Assembly: GCF_019219825.1 (NCBI RefSeq) | Contig: NZ_JAHUXH010000029.1 | Span: 1-64,000 of the forward strand | Direction: 5' to 3' | DNA from: Streptomyces sp. TRM70350 | Lineage (GTDB): Bacteria; Actinomycetota; Actinomycetes; Streptomycetales; Streptomycetaceae | Length of the DNA stretch: 64,000 nt | Shown: positions 53,436-62,564 of the stretch, piece by piece | Layout: every line of letters starts with the position of its first letter | How positions within the stretch are numbered: the first letter of the stretch is position 1 | Program-made: the position numbers and the translations under genes | Notes under the pieces: model-generated | What the model was told of the DNA's origin: nothing | The model's database searches: none | Seen by the model: the letters and a program-made list of their open reading frames with translations, nothing else

Positions 53436-54076
53436 ATGTCTCCACGCACAGCCCTGCTGCCGCCCCGCGCCGAGGAGGGCGACACCCCGCCCACCCGGTT
53501 CGACGACCACCTGGCCGCCCAACTGCTCGGGCAGCGGATCGTCCTGCTGGGCACCCAGGTCGACGAGGTCTCCGCCAACCGGGTCTGCACCCAGCTGCTG
53601 ATCCTCGCGGCGGAGGACCCGCGCACCGACATCAGCCTGTTCATCAACAGCCCGGGCGGCTCGGTGCACGCCGGGCTCGCCATCTACGACACGATGCGGC
53701 TGATCCCCAACGACGTCTCCACGCTCGCCATGGGGTTCGCCGCCAGCATGGGGCAGTTCCTGCTCAGCGTGGCGCGCCCGGCAAGCGGTACGCGCTGCCC
53801 AACGCGCGCATCATGATGCACCAGCCGTCGGCCGGGATCGGCGGCACGACCGCCGACATCGAGATCCAGGCGGAGAATTTGGAGTTCACCAAGCGGACCA
53901 TCGAGCGGATCACCGCGGAGCACACCGGGCAGAGCCCGGAGACCATCTCCCGGGACGGCGACCGCGACCGCTGGTTCACGGCCGAGCAGGCCAGGGAGTA
54001 CGGCATGGTGGACCGGGTGGTGGAGTCGTTCGCCGACGTCCGCCCGGCCGCCGCACGGCGACGGATGGGGCTGTAG
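53436..54076 (+). pseudogene. clpP3: ClpP3 protease subunit with one-base frameshift
   Basis: ATG 53436 follows GAGGAG. The frame is good through LFINSPGGSVHAGLAIYDTM and GFAASMGQFLLSV (active-site Ser), but at about 53769-53772 one G is missing. The rest is in another frame: GKRYALPNARIMMHQPSAGI (catalytic His), then DRDRWFTAEQAREYGMVD. Adding one G restores a full ClpP of about 214 residues. The catalytic triad is otherwise present. Either a true frameshift (ribosomal slippage or loss of function) or a sequencing error in GGCGCGC. The downstream clpP4 begins two bases after its stop. Confidence 0.8.
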
Positions 54077-54078
54077 TC

Positions 54079-54681
54079 ATGGGGACGTACACGATTCCGA
54101 ACGTGGTCGAGCGCACGCCGCAGGGCGAGCGGTCGTACGACGTGTTCAGCCGGCTGCTGTCGGAGCGGATCATCTTCCTCGGCACCGAGATCGACGACGG
54201 CGTGGCCAACGTCGTCATCGCGCAACTGCTGCACCTGGAGTCGGCGGCGCCGGAGAACGAGATCGCGATCTACCTCAACTCCCCCGGCGGATCGTTCACC
54301 TCGCTGATGGCGATCTACGACACGATGACGTTCGTGCAGGCGCCGATCTCGACGTTCTGCGTCGGGCAGGCGGCGTCCACGGCGGCCGTGCTGCTGGCCG
54401 GCGGGGACCCGGGGCGGCGGTTCGTGCTGGAGCACGCGCGCGTGCTGCTCGGGCAGCCCGCCAGCGGCGGGCGGCAGGGCACGATCTCCGATCTCGCCCT
54501 GCAGGCCCAGGAGATGGTGCGGATCCGCTCCCAGATCGAGGAGGTGCTGGACCGGCACACCCACCACGACATCGCGACCCTGCGCGCCGACATGGACCGC
54601 GACAAGGTGTTCACCGCGCAGGAGGCGGTGGCGTACGGGCTGGCCGACGAGGTGCTGAGCCGGCGCCTCGGGAAGATCTGA
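54079..54681 (+). CDS. clpP4: ClpP4-like protease subunit lacking the catalytic His
   Basis: 200 residues. ClpP fold: LYLNSPGGS-type IAIYLNSPGGSFTS, and the active-site Ser is S100 in GQAASTAAV. At the position of the catalytic His (25 residues later), there is Gly: VLLGQPASGG, G125, where ClpP normally has HQP. Asp is kept (D171 in ADMDRD). So alone it should be inactive and probably serves in a mixed ring with ClpP3. In S. lividans clpP3-clpP4 is a backup protease made only when ClpP1/ClpP2 fail. Confidence 0.88.
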   Translation: MGTYTIPNVVERTPQGERSYDVFSRLLSERIIFLGTEIDDGVANVVIAQLLHLESAAPENEIAIYLNSPGGSFTSLMAIYDTMTFVQAPISTFCVGQAASTAAVLLAGGDPGRRFVLEHARVLLGQPASGGRQGTISDLALQAQEMVRIRSQIEEVLDRHTHHDIATLRADMDRDKVFTAQEAVAYGLADEVLSRRLGKI

Positions 54682-54696
54682 GGCGCCGGACCGGCG

Positions 54697-55131
54697 TCAG
54701 GCGGCCAGGCAGAGTCCGTTGTGGGGCGCACTGGACGTGGCACGGCCACGCGCGTGCGTGCGCCGGGTGAGGTCACTGTGCGCCCGTGCCAGCAGATCGG
54801 CCAGGCCGAGGCCCAGGGCGTGGGCGGCGGCCGCGAGCACCTCCGAGGAGGCCTCCTTGCGGCCGCGCTCCACCTCCGACAGATAGGGCATCGAGATCCG
54901 CGCGGCGTCGGCGACGTCCTTGAGCGTCCGTTGCTGCGCGAGCCGCTCCCTGCGCAGCACATCACCGACGAGGTCGCGCCAGAGCGGCTCCTTGACGGCG
55001 GGCCGGGACGGCACACCGGCGGGCCGGCCGGACGCCGGGTGGGTGATTCCGGGGCGCGCGGGCTGCGGACGCAGCGGGATGACACGGGCCTCTTCGGGCG
55101 TCGTCTGCTGGTTCGGCGCTTGGTTGCTCAC
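54697..55131 (-). CDS. popR: PopR/ClgR-family transcriptional activator
   Basis: 144 residues. Cro/C1-type helix-turn-helix at about 55-115: RERLAQQRTLKDVADAARIS then MPYLSEVERGRKEASSEVL, as in ClgR. The C-terminus ends LCLAA; two terminal alanines are the known degradation signal of PopR for ClpP1/ClpP2, so loss of those proteases stabilises PopR and induces clpP3-clpP4. Convergent with clpP4, 15 bp apart. A ClgR identity is possible, but the location beside clpP3-clpP4 and the PopR box favour popR. Confidence 0.82.
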   Translation of the reverse strand: MSNQAPNQQTTPEEARVIPLRPQPARPGITHPASGRPAGVPSRPAVKEPLWRDLVGDVLRRERLAQQRTLKDVADAARISMPYLSEVERGRKEASSEVLAAAAHALGLGLADLLARAHSDLTRRTHARGRATSSAPHNGLCLAA

Positions 55132-55275
55132 CTCTTCAGCCTAGGTTCGCGGGCCGTCAGGGGAAGACCGCGACGTTCCGCCCTCGGGGGAATCGGACAA
55201 AACGCCCTGGAGAGAGGGGGACTGGCCAACTCGTAGCCCGACACCACCCAATTCGGGCCACCCCACGATCGGCGG

Positions 55276-55300
55276 GCATGTGAGGGGATAGGCCGGGTAC
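55276..55300 (+). promoter_or_regulatory. Possible SigB-type promoter of the sigma gene
   Basis: GCAT (55276-55279), 15-bp spacer, GGGTAC (55295-55300): same pattern as before the STAS gene. A dyad GTACACG-CA-CGTGTAC (55297-55312) overlaps its -10, a possible operator. Confidence 0.45.
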
Positions 55301-55394
55301 ACGCACGTGTACGTCGTCGGGTTCCGGTTACTCATCGGGGCGTGACGCCGACAGGACCGAGGACAACAGAAGCCGAAGAGGCAGACGTCGCACC

Positions 55395-56294
55395 ATGACT
55401 TTCGTGGGAGAGGTAATGGACACCGCCGTGACCGGGTCGGAGGTCAAGGACAGCCCTGTGGCCAGGACGGGTGAGGGGCCGGCGCCGGACGTCGTGGACC
55501 CCCGGGGCGTGGCTCCGCGCGACGCTCGCGCGTTGTCCCGCCAGTTCTTCGCGCGTCTGGCCGAACTCGAGGAAGGCACGCACGAGTACCAGTACGCACG
55601 CAACACCCTCATCGAGATGAACATGTCGTTGGTGCGGTTCGCCGCGGGCCGGTTCCGCAACCGCGGGGACGACATGGAGGACATCGTCCAGACCGGGATG
55701 ATCGGCCTCATCAAGGCCATCGACCGGTTCGAACTCTCCCGCGAGGTCGAGTTCACGTCGTTCGCGCTGCCCTACATCGTCGGTGAGATCAAGCGCTTCT
55801 TCCGCGACACCACGTGGGCCGTGCACGTCCCCCGCCGCCTCCAGGAACTCCGCGTCGAACTGGCCAAGGCCCGCGAGGAACTGGCCAGCCGCCTGGACCG
55901 CGAGCCCACGGTCACGGAACTCGCCACGCTGATGAACATCTCCGAGGACGAGGTGATCGAGGCCCAGATAGCCGCCAACGGCTACAACTCCGCCTCCCTG
56001 GACGCCGCCCTCACCGGCGACGGCCCGGAGAACGGCGAGGCGGTCCTCGCCGACTTCATCGGCGTCGAGGAACAAGGACTGCGGCTCGTCGAGGACTTCC
56101 AGTCGCTCGCCCCGCTCATGGCCGAACTCGACGAACGCGACCGGCAGATTCTGCATCTGAGGTTCGTGGAGGAGGCCACCCAGGCCGAGATCGGCGAACG
56201 GCTCGGCTGCTCGCAGATGCATGTGTCCCGACTGCTCAAGCGGATCATCGGACGGCTCCGCCGGGGCATGCTCGGCGAACTGGGCTGCGCCTGA
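55395..56294 (+). CDS. RNA polymerase sigma factor, SigF/SigB family
   Basis: 299 residues. Region 2: MNMSLVRFAAGRFRNRGDDM, DIVQTGMIGLIKAIDRFEL, and FTSFALPYIVGEIKRFFRDT; region 3: VHVPRRLQELRVELAKAREEL; region 4: LDERDRQILHLRFVEEATQA and the helix-turn-helix RLGCSQMHVSRLLKR. Groups with stress sigma factors that obey HATPase anti-sigma factors. ATG 55416 (GGGAGAGG just upstream) is an alternative start seven residues in. A possible SigB-type promoter at 55276 suggests autoregulation. The convergent HATPase gene downstream may be its regulator. Confidence 0.92.
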   Translation: MTFVGEVMDTAVTGSEVKDSPVARTGEGPAPDVVDPRGVAPRDARALSRQFFARLAELEEGTHEYQYARNTLIEMNMSLVRFAAGRFRNRGDDMEDIVQTGMIGLIKAIDRFELSREVEFTSFALPYIVGEIKRFFRDTTWAVHVPRRLQELRVELAKAREELASRLDREPTVTELATLMNISEDEVIEAQIAANGYNSASLDAALTGDGPENGEAVLADFIGVEEQGLRLVEDFQSLAPLMAELDERDRQILHLRFVEEATQAEIGERLGCSQMHVSRLLKRIIGRLRRGMLGELGCA

Positions 56295-56376
56295 CGGCGT
56301 ACCCCACCCTCGTACTCCAGCCTCGTACCCCACCGAGGACGAACCTGACGGTGAGTCCCCGGCCACGCGCCGGGGC

Positions 56377-56832
56377 TCACTCCCCGTCCAGCCGCACCAC
56401 CGCACGCACCCGCTTGCCCACCGGAACCCGCTCGACGGTCACCTCGGTCGCCAGCGCGTGCACGATCTCCAGACCGTGCCGGCCGATGCGGGCCGGGTCG
56501 CGCGGGAACCGTCTGGGCAGGGCGGCGCTGCTGTCGTAGACGGACACCGCCACGGCGCTGTCCGTTCCCTCCAGCTCCAGGATGTACGGCCCGTTGCTGT
56601 GCCGGTCCGCGTTGGTGACCAGCTCGCTCACCACGAGGAGCACCGCTCCCTCGGCGCGGGCGTCGATCTCGGCGCACCACTCGGTCCTGAGCTGTTCGAG
56701 GAACAAGGCGGCGAGGGAGCGCGCCTCGGCGATGCATCCCGGCTCGCCCGTGTAGTGCGCCGCCCGCCGCAGTGGCTCCACGGGCACGTCGAAACCAGTC
56801 GGTACGACGGCCCCGTCCCCGTGCTCGATCAT
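56377..56832 (-). CDS. HATPase-fold anti-sigma-type regulatory protein
   Basis: 151 residues. GHKL ATPase with N box LLVVSELVTNADRHSNG (near residue 75) and G box GRHGLEIVHALATE (near 125), ending KRVRAVVRLDGE. The ATG 56832 follows GGAGAGAG. It is convergent with the SigF-type gene and ends 82 bp from it; plausibly the partner, though the opposite orientation is unlike the classic operon. Confidence 0.85.
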   Translation of the reverse strand: MIEHGDGAVVPTGFDVPVEPLRRAAHYTGEPGCIAEARSLAALFLEQLRTEWCAEIDARAEGAVLLVVSELVTNADRHSNGPYILELEGTDSAVAVSVYDSSAALPRRFPRDPARIGRHGLEIVHALATEVTVERVPVGKRVRAVVRLDGE

Positions 56833-57095
56833 GCGTGTCTCTCTCCGAAGCCGGCCATGCCGGACGCTGCTGCACCAGTGCTCGTACCCCGAGCCGCGCG
56901 CCGCAGTCCATAGTGCCGGAGTCGTCACATTGCCGGGGTGTTTGCGGACGATCCGGGGGCGGTGTACGCGGAGAACGAACGGTTTCGGGTCCGTGGCGGC
57001 GCGAATCCGCCCGGGCTCGGCCCGTAGGGCCCGCAAGCGGACGCGGACGGACCTCCCGGCGCGCGAGCGGTGCCGGTTCTGCTTAGCGTGGCAGC

Positions 57096-58358
57096 GTGAG
57101 TGCGCGGGCCTCCTCCGACCAGGCACTGTCCCGCCCCGGCTGGGTGCAGGCCGTGGTCGTGGTGCTGGCCGGGCTGGTCGCCATGGGGGGCACCGCCGCG
57201 CTGGGCCTGTGGGCGGCCGGGGCGGCGGATCTGCCGGACGGGGCGTTTCCTCGGGTGGTCGCGGCGACGGTCGTCACCTCGGTGGGCGGTGTCGTCGAGC
57301 TGTCGGGAGATGTCGGAGGCCTCGCCGAGCCAGCGGCGGGGCTGACCGTGACCCCGCTGTCCGTGACGCTGGTCGGCGCGCTGGCGATCGCCGCGGGTTT
57401 CCTGCGTCCGCTGCGGCACCGGGCGGTGGCGGCTGCCGGGGAGCTGGGCGCGTGGGCCGGCAAGGTGGTCGTCCTGTGGCTGCTGGGGCTGCTGGGGCTG
57501 GCCCTCGTGGCCCGGCAGACCTTCCGGATCTCGCTCGGCGAGGGCGTGATCAGTGACATCGGCGACCTGTTCGGTCTCACGCCGGAGATCGGCTTCACCA
57601 CGGACGTGCCGCTGTCCCTGTTGTTCGGTCTGCTGTGGCTGGCGGGTGTGCTGGCGCTGGCCCTGCTGGTCTCGCGCGGCACCCCGCTGACGGGACGGCT
57701 CCTGGGTTTTCAGCAGTCGGTGCGTCCGGCCGCGTACGCGATGGTCGCCCTGCTGCTCGCCCACGTGGTACTGGGGTGCGTCATCGGCCTGGTCGTCGCC
57801 GCGACCCATGGGCATGCGGCTGAGACCTTCGCCGTGCTGCTGCTCGGGCTGCCGAACCTGGCGTGGCTCGGGCTCACCCTCGGCCTGGGCGCCACCTGGG
57901 ACGGCCGGGTGGAGGGCCCGTTCGAGCTGCCGATGCCGCACGTGCTGGACCAGGTGCTGCGTTCCTCGGAGGTCCAGGCCCTCAACGTCGGTACGCTCTC
58001 CGAGCACGACGGCCGGTGGTGGTGGCTGGTGGTCGTGGCGGTGGTGCTGGTGCTCGGGGCCGCGTTCGTGATGGCGGTACGTTCACCGGCGCGGGTGCGG
58101 CTCTGGCGGCACGCCGTGCACATGGCCGTCGCGCTGGCGCTCACCGTGCTCATGATCTGCCTGGTCGGCCGCACCTCCGCGTCCTACGGCCTGTCCGTCC
58201 TCGGCATCGGCGACCTGGGCGGCGACCTCGCCGGTGAGTTGTTCCTGCGGCCGCGCATCTGGGTCGCGCTGGGGCTCGCCGTGCTGTGGGGGCTGGTGAC
58301 CGGCTTTCTCGGCGGGCTGCTGGCCAAGCGGGTACGGCGTCGAGGCCCGGCGCCCTGA
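57096..58358 (+). CDS. Streptophobe-family multi-pass membrane protein
   Basis: 420 residues with about ten hydrophobic helices. The start GWVQAVVVVLAGLVAMGG and the FELPMPHVLDQVLRS loop are recognisable from Streptomyces-only streptophobe proteins. No transport or enzymatic motif; function unknown. GTG at 57096. Its 3' end touches a pseudogene on the opposite strand. Confidence 0.75.
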   Translation: MSARASSDQALSRPGWVQAVVVVLAGLVAMGGTAALGLWAAGAADLPDGAFPRVVAATVVTSVGGVVELSGDVGGLAEPAAGLTVTPLSVTLVGALAIAAGFLRPLRHRAVAAAGELGAWAGKVVVLWLLGLLGLALVARQTFRISLGEGVISDIGDLFGLTPEIGFTTDVPLSLLFGLLWLAGVLALALLVSRGTPLTGRLLGFQQSVRPAAYAMVALLLAHVVLGCVIGLVVAATHGHAAETFAVLLLGLPNLAWLGLTLGLGATWDGRVEGPFELPMPHVLDQVLRSSEVQALNVGTLSEHDGRWWWLVVVAVVLVLGAAFVMAVRSPARVRLWRHAVHMAVALALTVLMICLVGRTSASYGLSVLGIGDLGGDLAGELFLRPRIWVALGLAVLWGLVTGFLGGLLAKRVRRRGPAP

Positions 58359-58360
58359 CC

Positions 58361-59120
58361 CGGTTTCCGGCAGTACGACGCGTCCGGCGTCCGCGCCGAG
58401 CCCACCCGTCCCGTGTACGCGGTCCCGGCCGCGTACTCGTCGTGCGCGCACTGCCCCTTGTAGTGACCGACCGCGAAGTCACCGCCCTTGGGCGCCGCTC
58501 CCCGGTTGTCGCCGCGGCCGAACCAGACGGTACGGCCACTGGTGCCGAGCTCGCCCTGCGGGGCGGCCGTGCACAGGGCGGCGGAGACGGCGGAGCCGCG
58601 GACGCTGTAGCCGGTCAGACAGTGGCCGGTGGCGCACTGGAGTTCGGTGTAACCGGTGGCCCAGTCGTTGCCCGCCGTGACGTGCCGCTCGTCGACGACC
58701 GCCTCGTGTGCGGCGGTCGGGGCCCACGGGCGGACACGTCCGAGCACAGGCCCCCCGGTTGCCGGTGTGGCTGAGGCCGAGCAGCCGCGGCCGTCGGGGC
58801 AGACGGACTTGCGGGCGCCGGGTCCCAGTCGGGCAGGGCGCGCATCCGCCGCGACGGGCGAAGTCGCCGTGGTCGGGGCTGAGCATGGACCAGGCCGTCA
58901 CCGGCACCACCGGGCCGGTGCGGCCGGGCGGGCGCACCGGCCCGGTGGTGCCGGTGCCCTCGCGGTCCTCGTGCCAGCCGACGAGCGGCCAGTACGCGAA
59001 GTCGGCGTCGGTGCGGATCAGATGGTCGACGAAGTTCTCGAACCAGGCCCGCTGCCTGGCGCCGCGCGCACGGTCACCATCCCGGACGGGGTTGTCATGC
59101 GGGAGGTGTGTCATTGGTCC
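58361..59120 (-). pseudogene. Frameshifted remnant of a secreted GH5-like glycosidase
   Basis: Several reading frames on the minus strand join into one protein. 59120-58854 reads LPHDNPVRDGDRARGARQRA, WFENFVDHLIRTDADFAYWP and LVGWHEDREG, like the end of a cellulase-family barrel. Then, in other frames, LLGLSHTGNRGACA (about 58780) and, at 58747-58364, GNDWATGYTELQCATGHCL, GTSGRTVWFGRGDNRG, HYKGQCAHDEYAAGTAYTGR, the C-terminal domain often attached to such enzymes. At least two shifts separate them and no upstream catalytic part remains. Confidence 0.65.
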
Positions 59121-59139
59121 AGTCCGGCGCAGGTCGCGG

Positions 59140-59640
59140 GCGTGGTGGACGACGTCATGGCGCCGTGGCCGAGTTCCTCTCAGGTGGCAGCGCATGCGGG
59201 CGTGGCCGGGTGGCGGCGTGGCGTGCGGTGCCTCGTCCGCCGCGCAGGTGCTCAGCCGCGTTCCGTCGCGGGTACGCCCAGCGATCGGTCTCGGCGTCGT
59301 CCAGCCAGACGGGCTCCCCGTCCACCACGCCGATCCGCTGACCGCGCGTGCGGTCCGGAAGGACTCGCTGTCGAGGCCGCGCCCGGCATCGGCGCGTCGA
59401 CGGCGGCCCGCTGGCGGGCCAGGGCATGCTCGTGGGCCAGGCGAGCAGCGGCGGGGGTGGTCGCGGTGAGCCGCTCGTCCTCGGTGGGCGGGTCCTGCGG
59501 TACGGCGGTCAGCGGTGGCCGTCGAGCCAGGCGGCCAGCCATTGGCGTACCAGACGTGGCCCGAGTCGCCGTGCCGCTCCACGGGCCGGACCGGCAGCGG
59601 CGGGACGAGGGGCAGGGTGGGTGGGCCGGAAGCCGGGGTC
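59140..59640 (-). pseudogene. Degraded gene of unknown family
   Basis: Reading the minus strand in three alternating frames gives coherent text: VERHGDSGHVWYA, then QWLAAWLDGHR, then PPLTAVPQDPPTEDERLTAT with RLAHEHALARQRAAVDAPM, then RIGVVDGEPVWLDDAETDRW. Each piece has the codon bias of a real gene but stops or shifts after 10-50 codons. I do not recognise the family. It lies directly downstream of the FHA-ABC transporter. Confidence 0.5.
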
Positions 59641-59654
59641 GCCGGGTCGGGTGC

Positions 59655-61994
59655 CTACTTCCGCATCACGGCGGGCTCGCGGCGGCGCAGCAGGTGGTGG
59701 ACGACGTAGCCGAACGCCACCGAGAGGGCGCCGAGCATGCCGATGTCGAGCAGCCACACCCCGGCCGTGTGGTCGAACAGCGGGTCGCCGCTCAGCTCGC
59801 CGGGCGACAGCCGGCCCAGGTCGACGGTGGCGGCCATCGCGGCGAACGCCCACCGCGCGGGCACCAGCCAGGCCAGCTGTTCGAGCCCGGGCACGCCGTC
59901 CAGTTGCAACAGGGCGCCGCAGAAGACGACCTGGACGAGGGCGAGCAGCACCAGCAGCGGCATCGTCACCTCTTCCTTGCGCACCAGCGCGGAGATCAGC
60001 AGGCCGAGCATCATCGAGGTGAGCGCGAGCAGGGCGACGGCCACCGCGATCTCGATCAGCGGCGGCATCAGCACCCCCTGCCCGCCGGGCGCGTTGAGGT
60101 CGACGCCGAACAGGGCAACCAGGGTCAGCACGACGGCCTGCAGCATGGTGACCGTGCCCAGCACGACGACCTTGGACGCGAGGTACGCCGATCTGGACAG
60201 GCCCACGGCCCGTTCCCGCTGGTAGATCACACGTTCCTTGACGAGTTCGCGCACCGCGTTGGCGGCGCCGGTGAGCACGCCGCCCACGCAGAGGATGAGC
60301 AGCGTGTTCAAGGCCGATCTGCGGTCCAGCTCGCCGCCCGCGAGGGCACGGGCCATGCCGCCCATGACGAAGGGCAGCGCGATCATGACGACCAGGAAGG
60401 TGCGGTCGGCGCCGAGCACGGCCGTGTAGCGGCGGACCAGCGTGCCGAGCTGGGCGGCCCAGCCGCGCGGCCGGGGCGGCGGGCCCACGGCGACCGGGCC
60501 CTCGTCGGGCTGCTCGGGCTGGGCGGTGGCGTCGGCGATGTACTGCCGGTGGAAGGGCGAGTCACGGTACTCCCCCGCCCAGTCCCGGTGCTGGTCGCGT
60601 TCGAAGGCCTCGAAGGCCTCCGGCCACTGGGTGAAGCCGAAGAAGGCGAGGGCGTCGCCGGGCGGGCCGTAGTAGGCGACCCTGCCGCCCGGGGCGAGGA
60701 CGAGGAGCCGGTCGCAGACGTCGAGACTGAGGACGCTGTGCGTGACGACGATGACGGTCCGGCCGTCGTCGGCCAGGCCGCGCAGCATGTGCATCACCGA
60801 GCGGTCCATGCCGGGGTCGAGGCCGGAGGTGGGCTCGTCGAGGAACAGCAGCGACGGCTTGGTCAGCAGCTCCAGGGCCACGCTGACCCGCTTGCGCTGG
60901 CCACCCGAAAGGCTGTGCACGGGCTGGTCGGCGCGCTGTTCCAGACCGAGTTCGCGGATCACCTCCTCGACCCGGGCGCGCCGCTCCGCCTGGGCGGTGT
61001 CGTGCGGAAAGCGCAGTTCGGCGGCGTAGGACAGGGCGGCGCGGACGGTGAGCTGGGTGTGCAGGATGTCGTCCTGCGGGACCAGGCCGATGCGGTGCCG
61101 CAGCTCGGCGTAGTCGTGGTAGAGGTCGCGGCCGTCGTACAGGACGGTGCCGTGGTCCGCGGGGCGCAGTCCGGTCAGGGCGTTGAGCAGCGTGGACTTT
61201 CCGGCGCCGCTCGGCCCGACGACCGCGAGCAGGCACTTCTCCCCCACCGGGAACGACACGCCGTCCAGCAGCGTCCTGCGGTCGCGGTCGACGGCCACGG
61301 TGAGGTCCTGCACGTCGAGGGAGACCTCGCCGGTGTCGACGTACTCCTGCAGCTGGTCGCCGACCAGGCAGAACGCCGAGTGGCCGATGCCTACGATGTC
61401 ACCGGGGCCGATCAGGGCGCTCGTGACGAGCTGCCCGTTGAGGTAGGTGCCGGTGTCGCTGCCGAGGTCGACGATCTCGTACGTCCCGTCGACGTGCGTG
61501 CGCAGCTCGGCGTGGCGGCGGGAGACGATCAGGTCGTCGACGACCAGGTCGTTGTCCGGGGCGCGGCCGATGCGGACCGTACGGGTGGGCAGCGGCCGTA
61601 CCGAGGCGGGGTGCCGGAAGGTGTGGGTGAGGGCGGGCCGGGAGACCGCCGAGGGGCGCTCCGGGGTGGGGGCGGCAAGGCTCACCAGGACGGCGCGAGG
61701 GCCGTCGGTGGGATTGCCGAAGCGGATGACGCAGCCGGGGCCGACGTCCCGCTCCTGGACCCGTTGGCCGTCGGCGTAGGTGCCGTTGGCGCTGTGCTCG
61801 TCCTCCAGCATCCAGTGGCCGTCCACGGGACGCAGCACCGCGTGGTGCCAGGAGACCCGGGGGTCGTCAATGACGATGTCGCTGAGCGGGTCGCGTCCCA
61901 CGTGGTAGTCGCGGACGGGCCTCATCACGGTGGAGCCCGTCTCGGTCTCCACGACGAGTTCGGGCGCCGTCGATGCGACCGGCCGCTCCGTCAT
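59655..61994 (-). CDS. FHA-domain ABC transporter (Rv1747-like)
   Basis: 779 residues. Two forkhead-associated domains at the N-terminus (VGRDPLSDIVIDDPRVSWHH near residue 35; IGRAPDNDLVVDDLIVSRRH near 145), which bind phosphothreonine. Then an ABC ATPase: GPSGAGKSTLLN near 262, signature LSGGQRKR near 370, Walker B LLFLDEPTSGLD. A six-helix ABC-2 type membrane part fills 510-779. Same order as Rv1747 of Mycobacterium tuberculosis, an exporter controlled by Ser/Thr kinases. Start ATG 61994 begins TERPVAS; a GTG 27 bases upstream is possible. Confidence 0.9.
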   Translation of the reverse strand: MTERPVASTAPELVVETETGSTVMRPVRDYHVGRDPLSDIVIDDPRVSWHHAVLRPVDGHWMLEDEHSANGTYADGQRVQERDVGPGCVIRFGNPTDGPRAVLVSLAAPTPERPSAVSRPALTHTFRHPASVRPLPTRTVRIGRAPDNDLVVDDLIVSRRHAELRTHVDGTYEIVDLGSDTGTYLNGQLVTSALIGPGDIVGIGHSAFCLVGDQLQEYVDTGEVSLDVQDLTVAVDRDRRTLLDGVSFPVGEKCLLAVVGPSGAGKSTLLNALTGLRPADHGTVLYDGRDLYHDYAELRHRIGLVPQDDILHTQLTVRAALSYAAELRFPHDTAQAERRARVEEVIRELGLEQRADQPVHSLSGGQRKRVSVALELLTKPSLLFLDEPTSGLDPGMDRSVMHMLRGLADDGRTVIVVTHSVLSLDVCDRLLVLAPGGRVAYYGPPGDALAFFGFTQWPEAFEAFERDQHRDWAGEYRDSPFHRQYIADATAQPEQPDEGPVAVGPPPRPRGWAAQLGTLVRRYTAVLGADRTFLVVMIALPFVMGGMARALAGGELDRRSALNTLLILCVGGVLTGAANAVRELVKERVIYQRERAVGLSRSAYLASKVVVLGTVTMLQAVVLTLVALFGVDLNAPGGQGVLMPPLIEIAVAVALLALTSMMLGLLISALVRKEEVTMPLLVLLALVQVVFCGALLQLDGVPGLEQLAWLVPARWAFAAMAATVDLGRLSPGELSGDPLFDHTAGVWLLDIGMLGALSVAFGYVVHHLLRRREPAVMRK

Positions 61995-62066
61995 GGCCAG
62001 AATTCTACCGATTCGCTCCACATGTGCGCTGACCGATGACGTCCCGGCGGCTCCCGATGGCGCGTG

Positions 62067-62477
62067 TCAGGCGACGGGAACGACGAGCGCGGGGATGGTG
62101 CGCTGCATCCGCAGGGCGTCGACGGACTCGGCGAGCAGCTCGTACTCGGTGGTGTCGTCGCTGGTGGCGATCCTGACCAGCCGGCCGGCCGCCAACTGGT
62201 CGGCGATCAGCTCCTGCTGGTCCATGTCCGCACACCAGGCGCGCAGCACCGACGACACATCGGTCACCCCGTCACCGACCGGGATCAGCGCGTTCGGCGG
62301 GAACGGCGCGTCACCGGGCTGCGGGTCGAGGCGCTCCGCGATCCAGGTGGCGCGGTCGCGCAGCCACCACAGCGCGAGGGCCAGAGTGGGTGCCCGGTAG
62401 GTGCCGAGCGGTACGCCGATGCGCCGGCCGCCGCAGATGCCGTACGCCGTGACATGGCACAGGAATTCGTCGTGCAC
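62067..62477 (-). CDS. Conserved hypothetical protein
   Basis: 136 residues from a GTG at 62477 with GGGGGAGG 5 bp upstream. HDEFLCHVTAYGICGGRRIG, LGTYRAPTLALALWWLRDRA and VLRAWCADMDQQELIADQLA are clear blocks of good codon bias. Soluble, no signal peptide, no known motif; a stray upstream TTG would add 23 residues. A sigma-70-like promoter is visible at 62565-62592. It lies between the FHA-ABC gene and an IS remnant. Confidence 0.65.
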   Translation of the reverse strand: MHDEFLCHVTAYGICGGRRIGVPLGTYRAPTLALALWWLRDRATWIAERLDPQPGDAPFPPNALIPVGDGVTDVSSVLRAWCADMDQQELIADQLAAGRLVRIATSDDTTEYELLAESVDALRMQRTIPALVVPVA

Positions 62478-62564
62478 GTACGCCTCCCCCGTCGCGTTGC
62501 CCGCTTGCGGTGATGCCTCGCTTTTGGTGCGGCTCCTGTGCGGCAAAACAGTCCTTGACGTTCG

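Noticed and set aside
58656..62039. 1127-codon open frame antisense to the FHA-ABC transporter
   Set aside because: It is a shadow of biased codons: Gly/Ala/Arg/Val/Asp-rich, no motif, and the opposite strand holds an unmistakable transporter.
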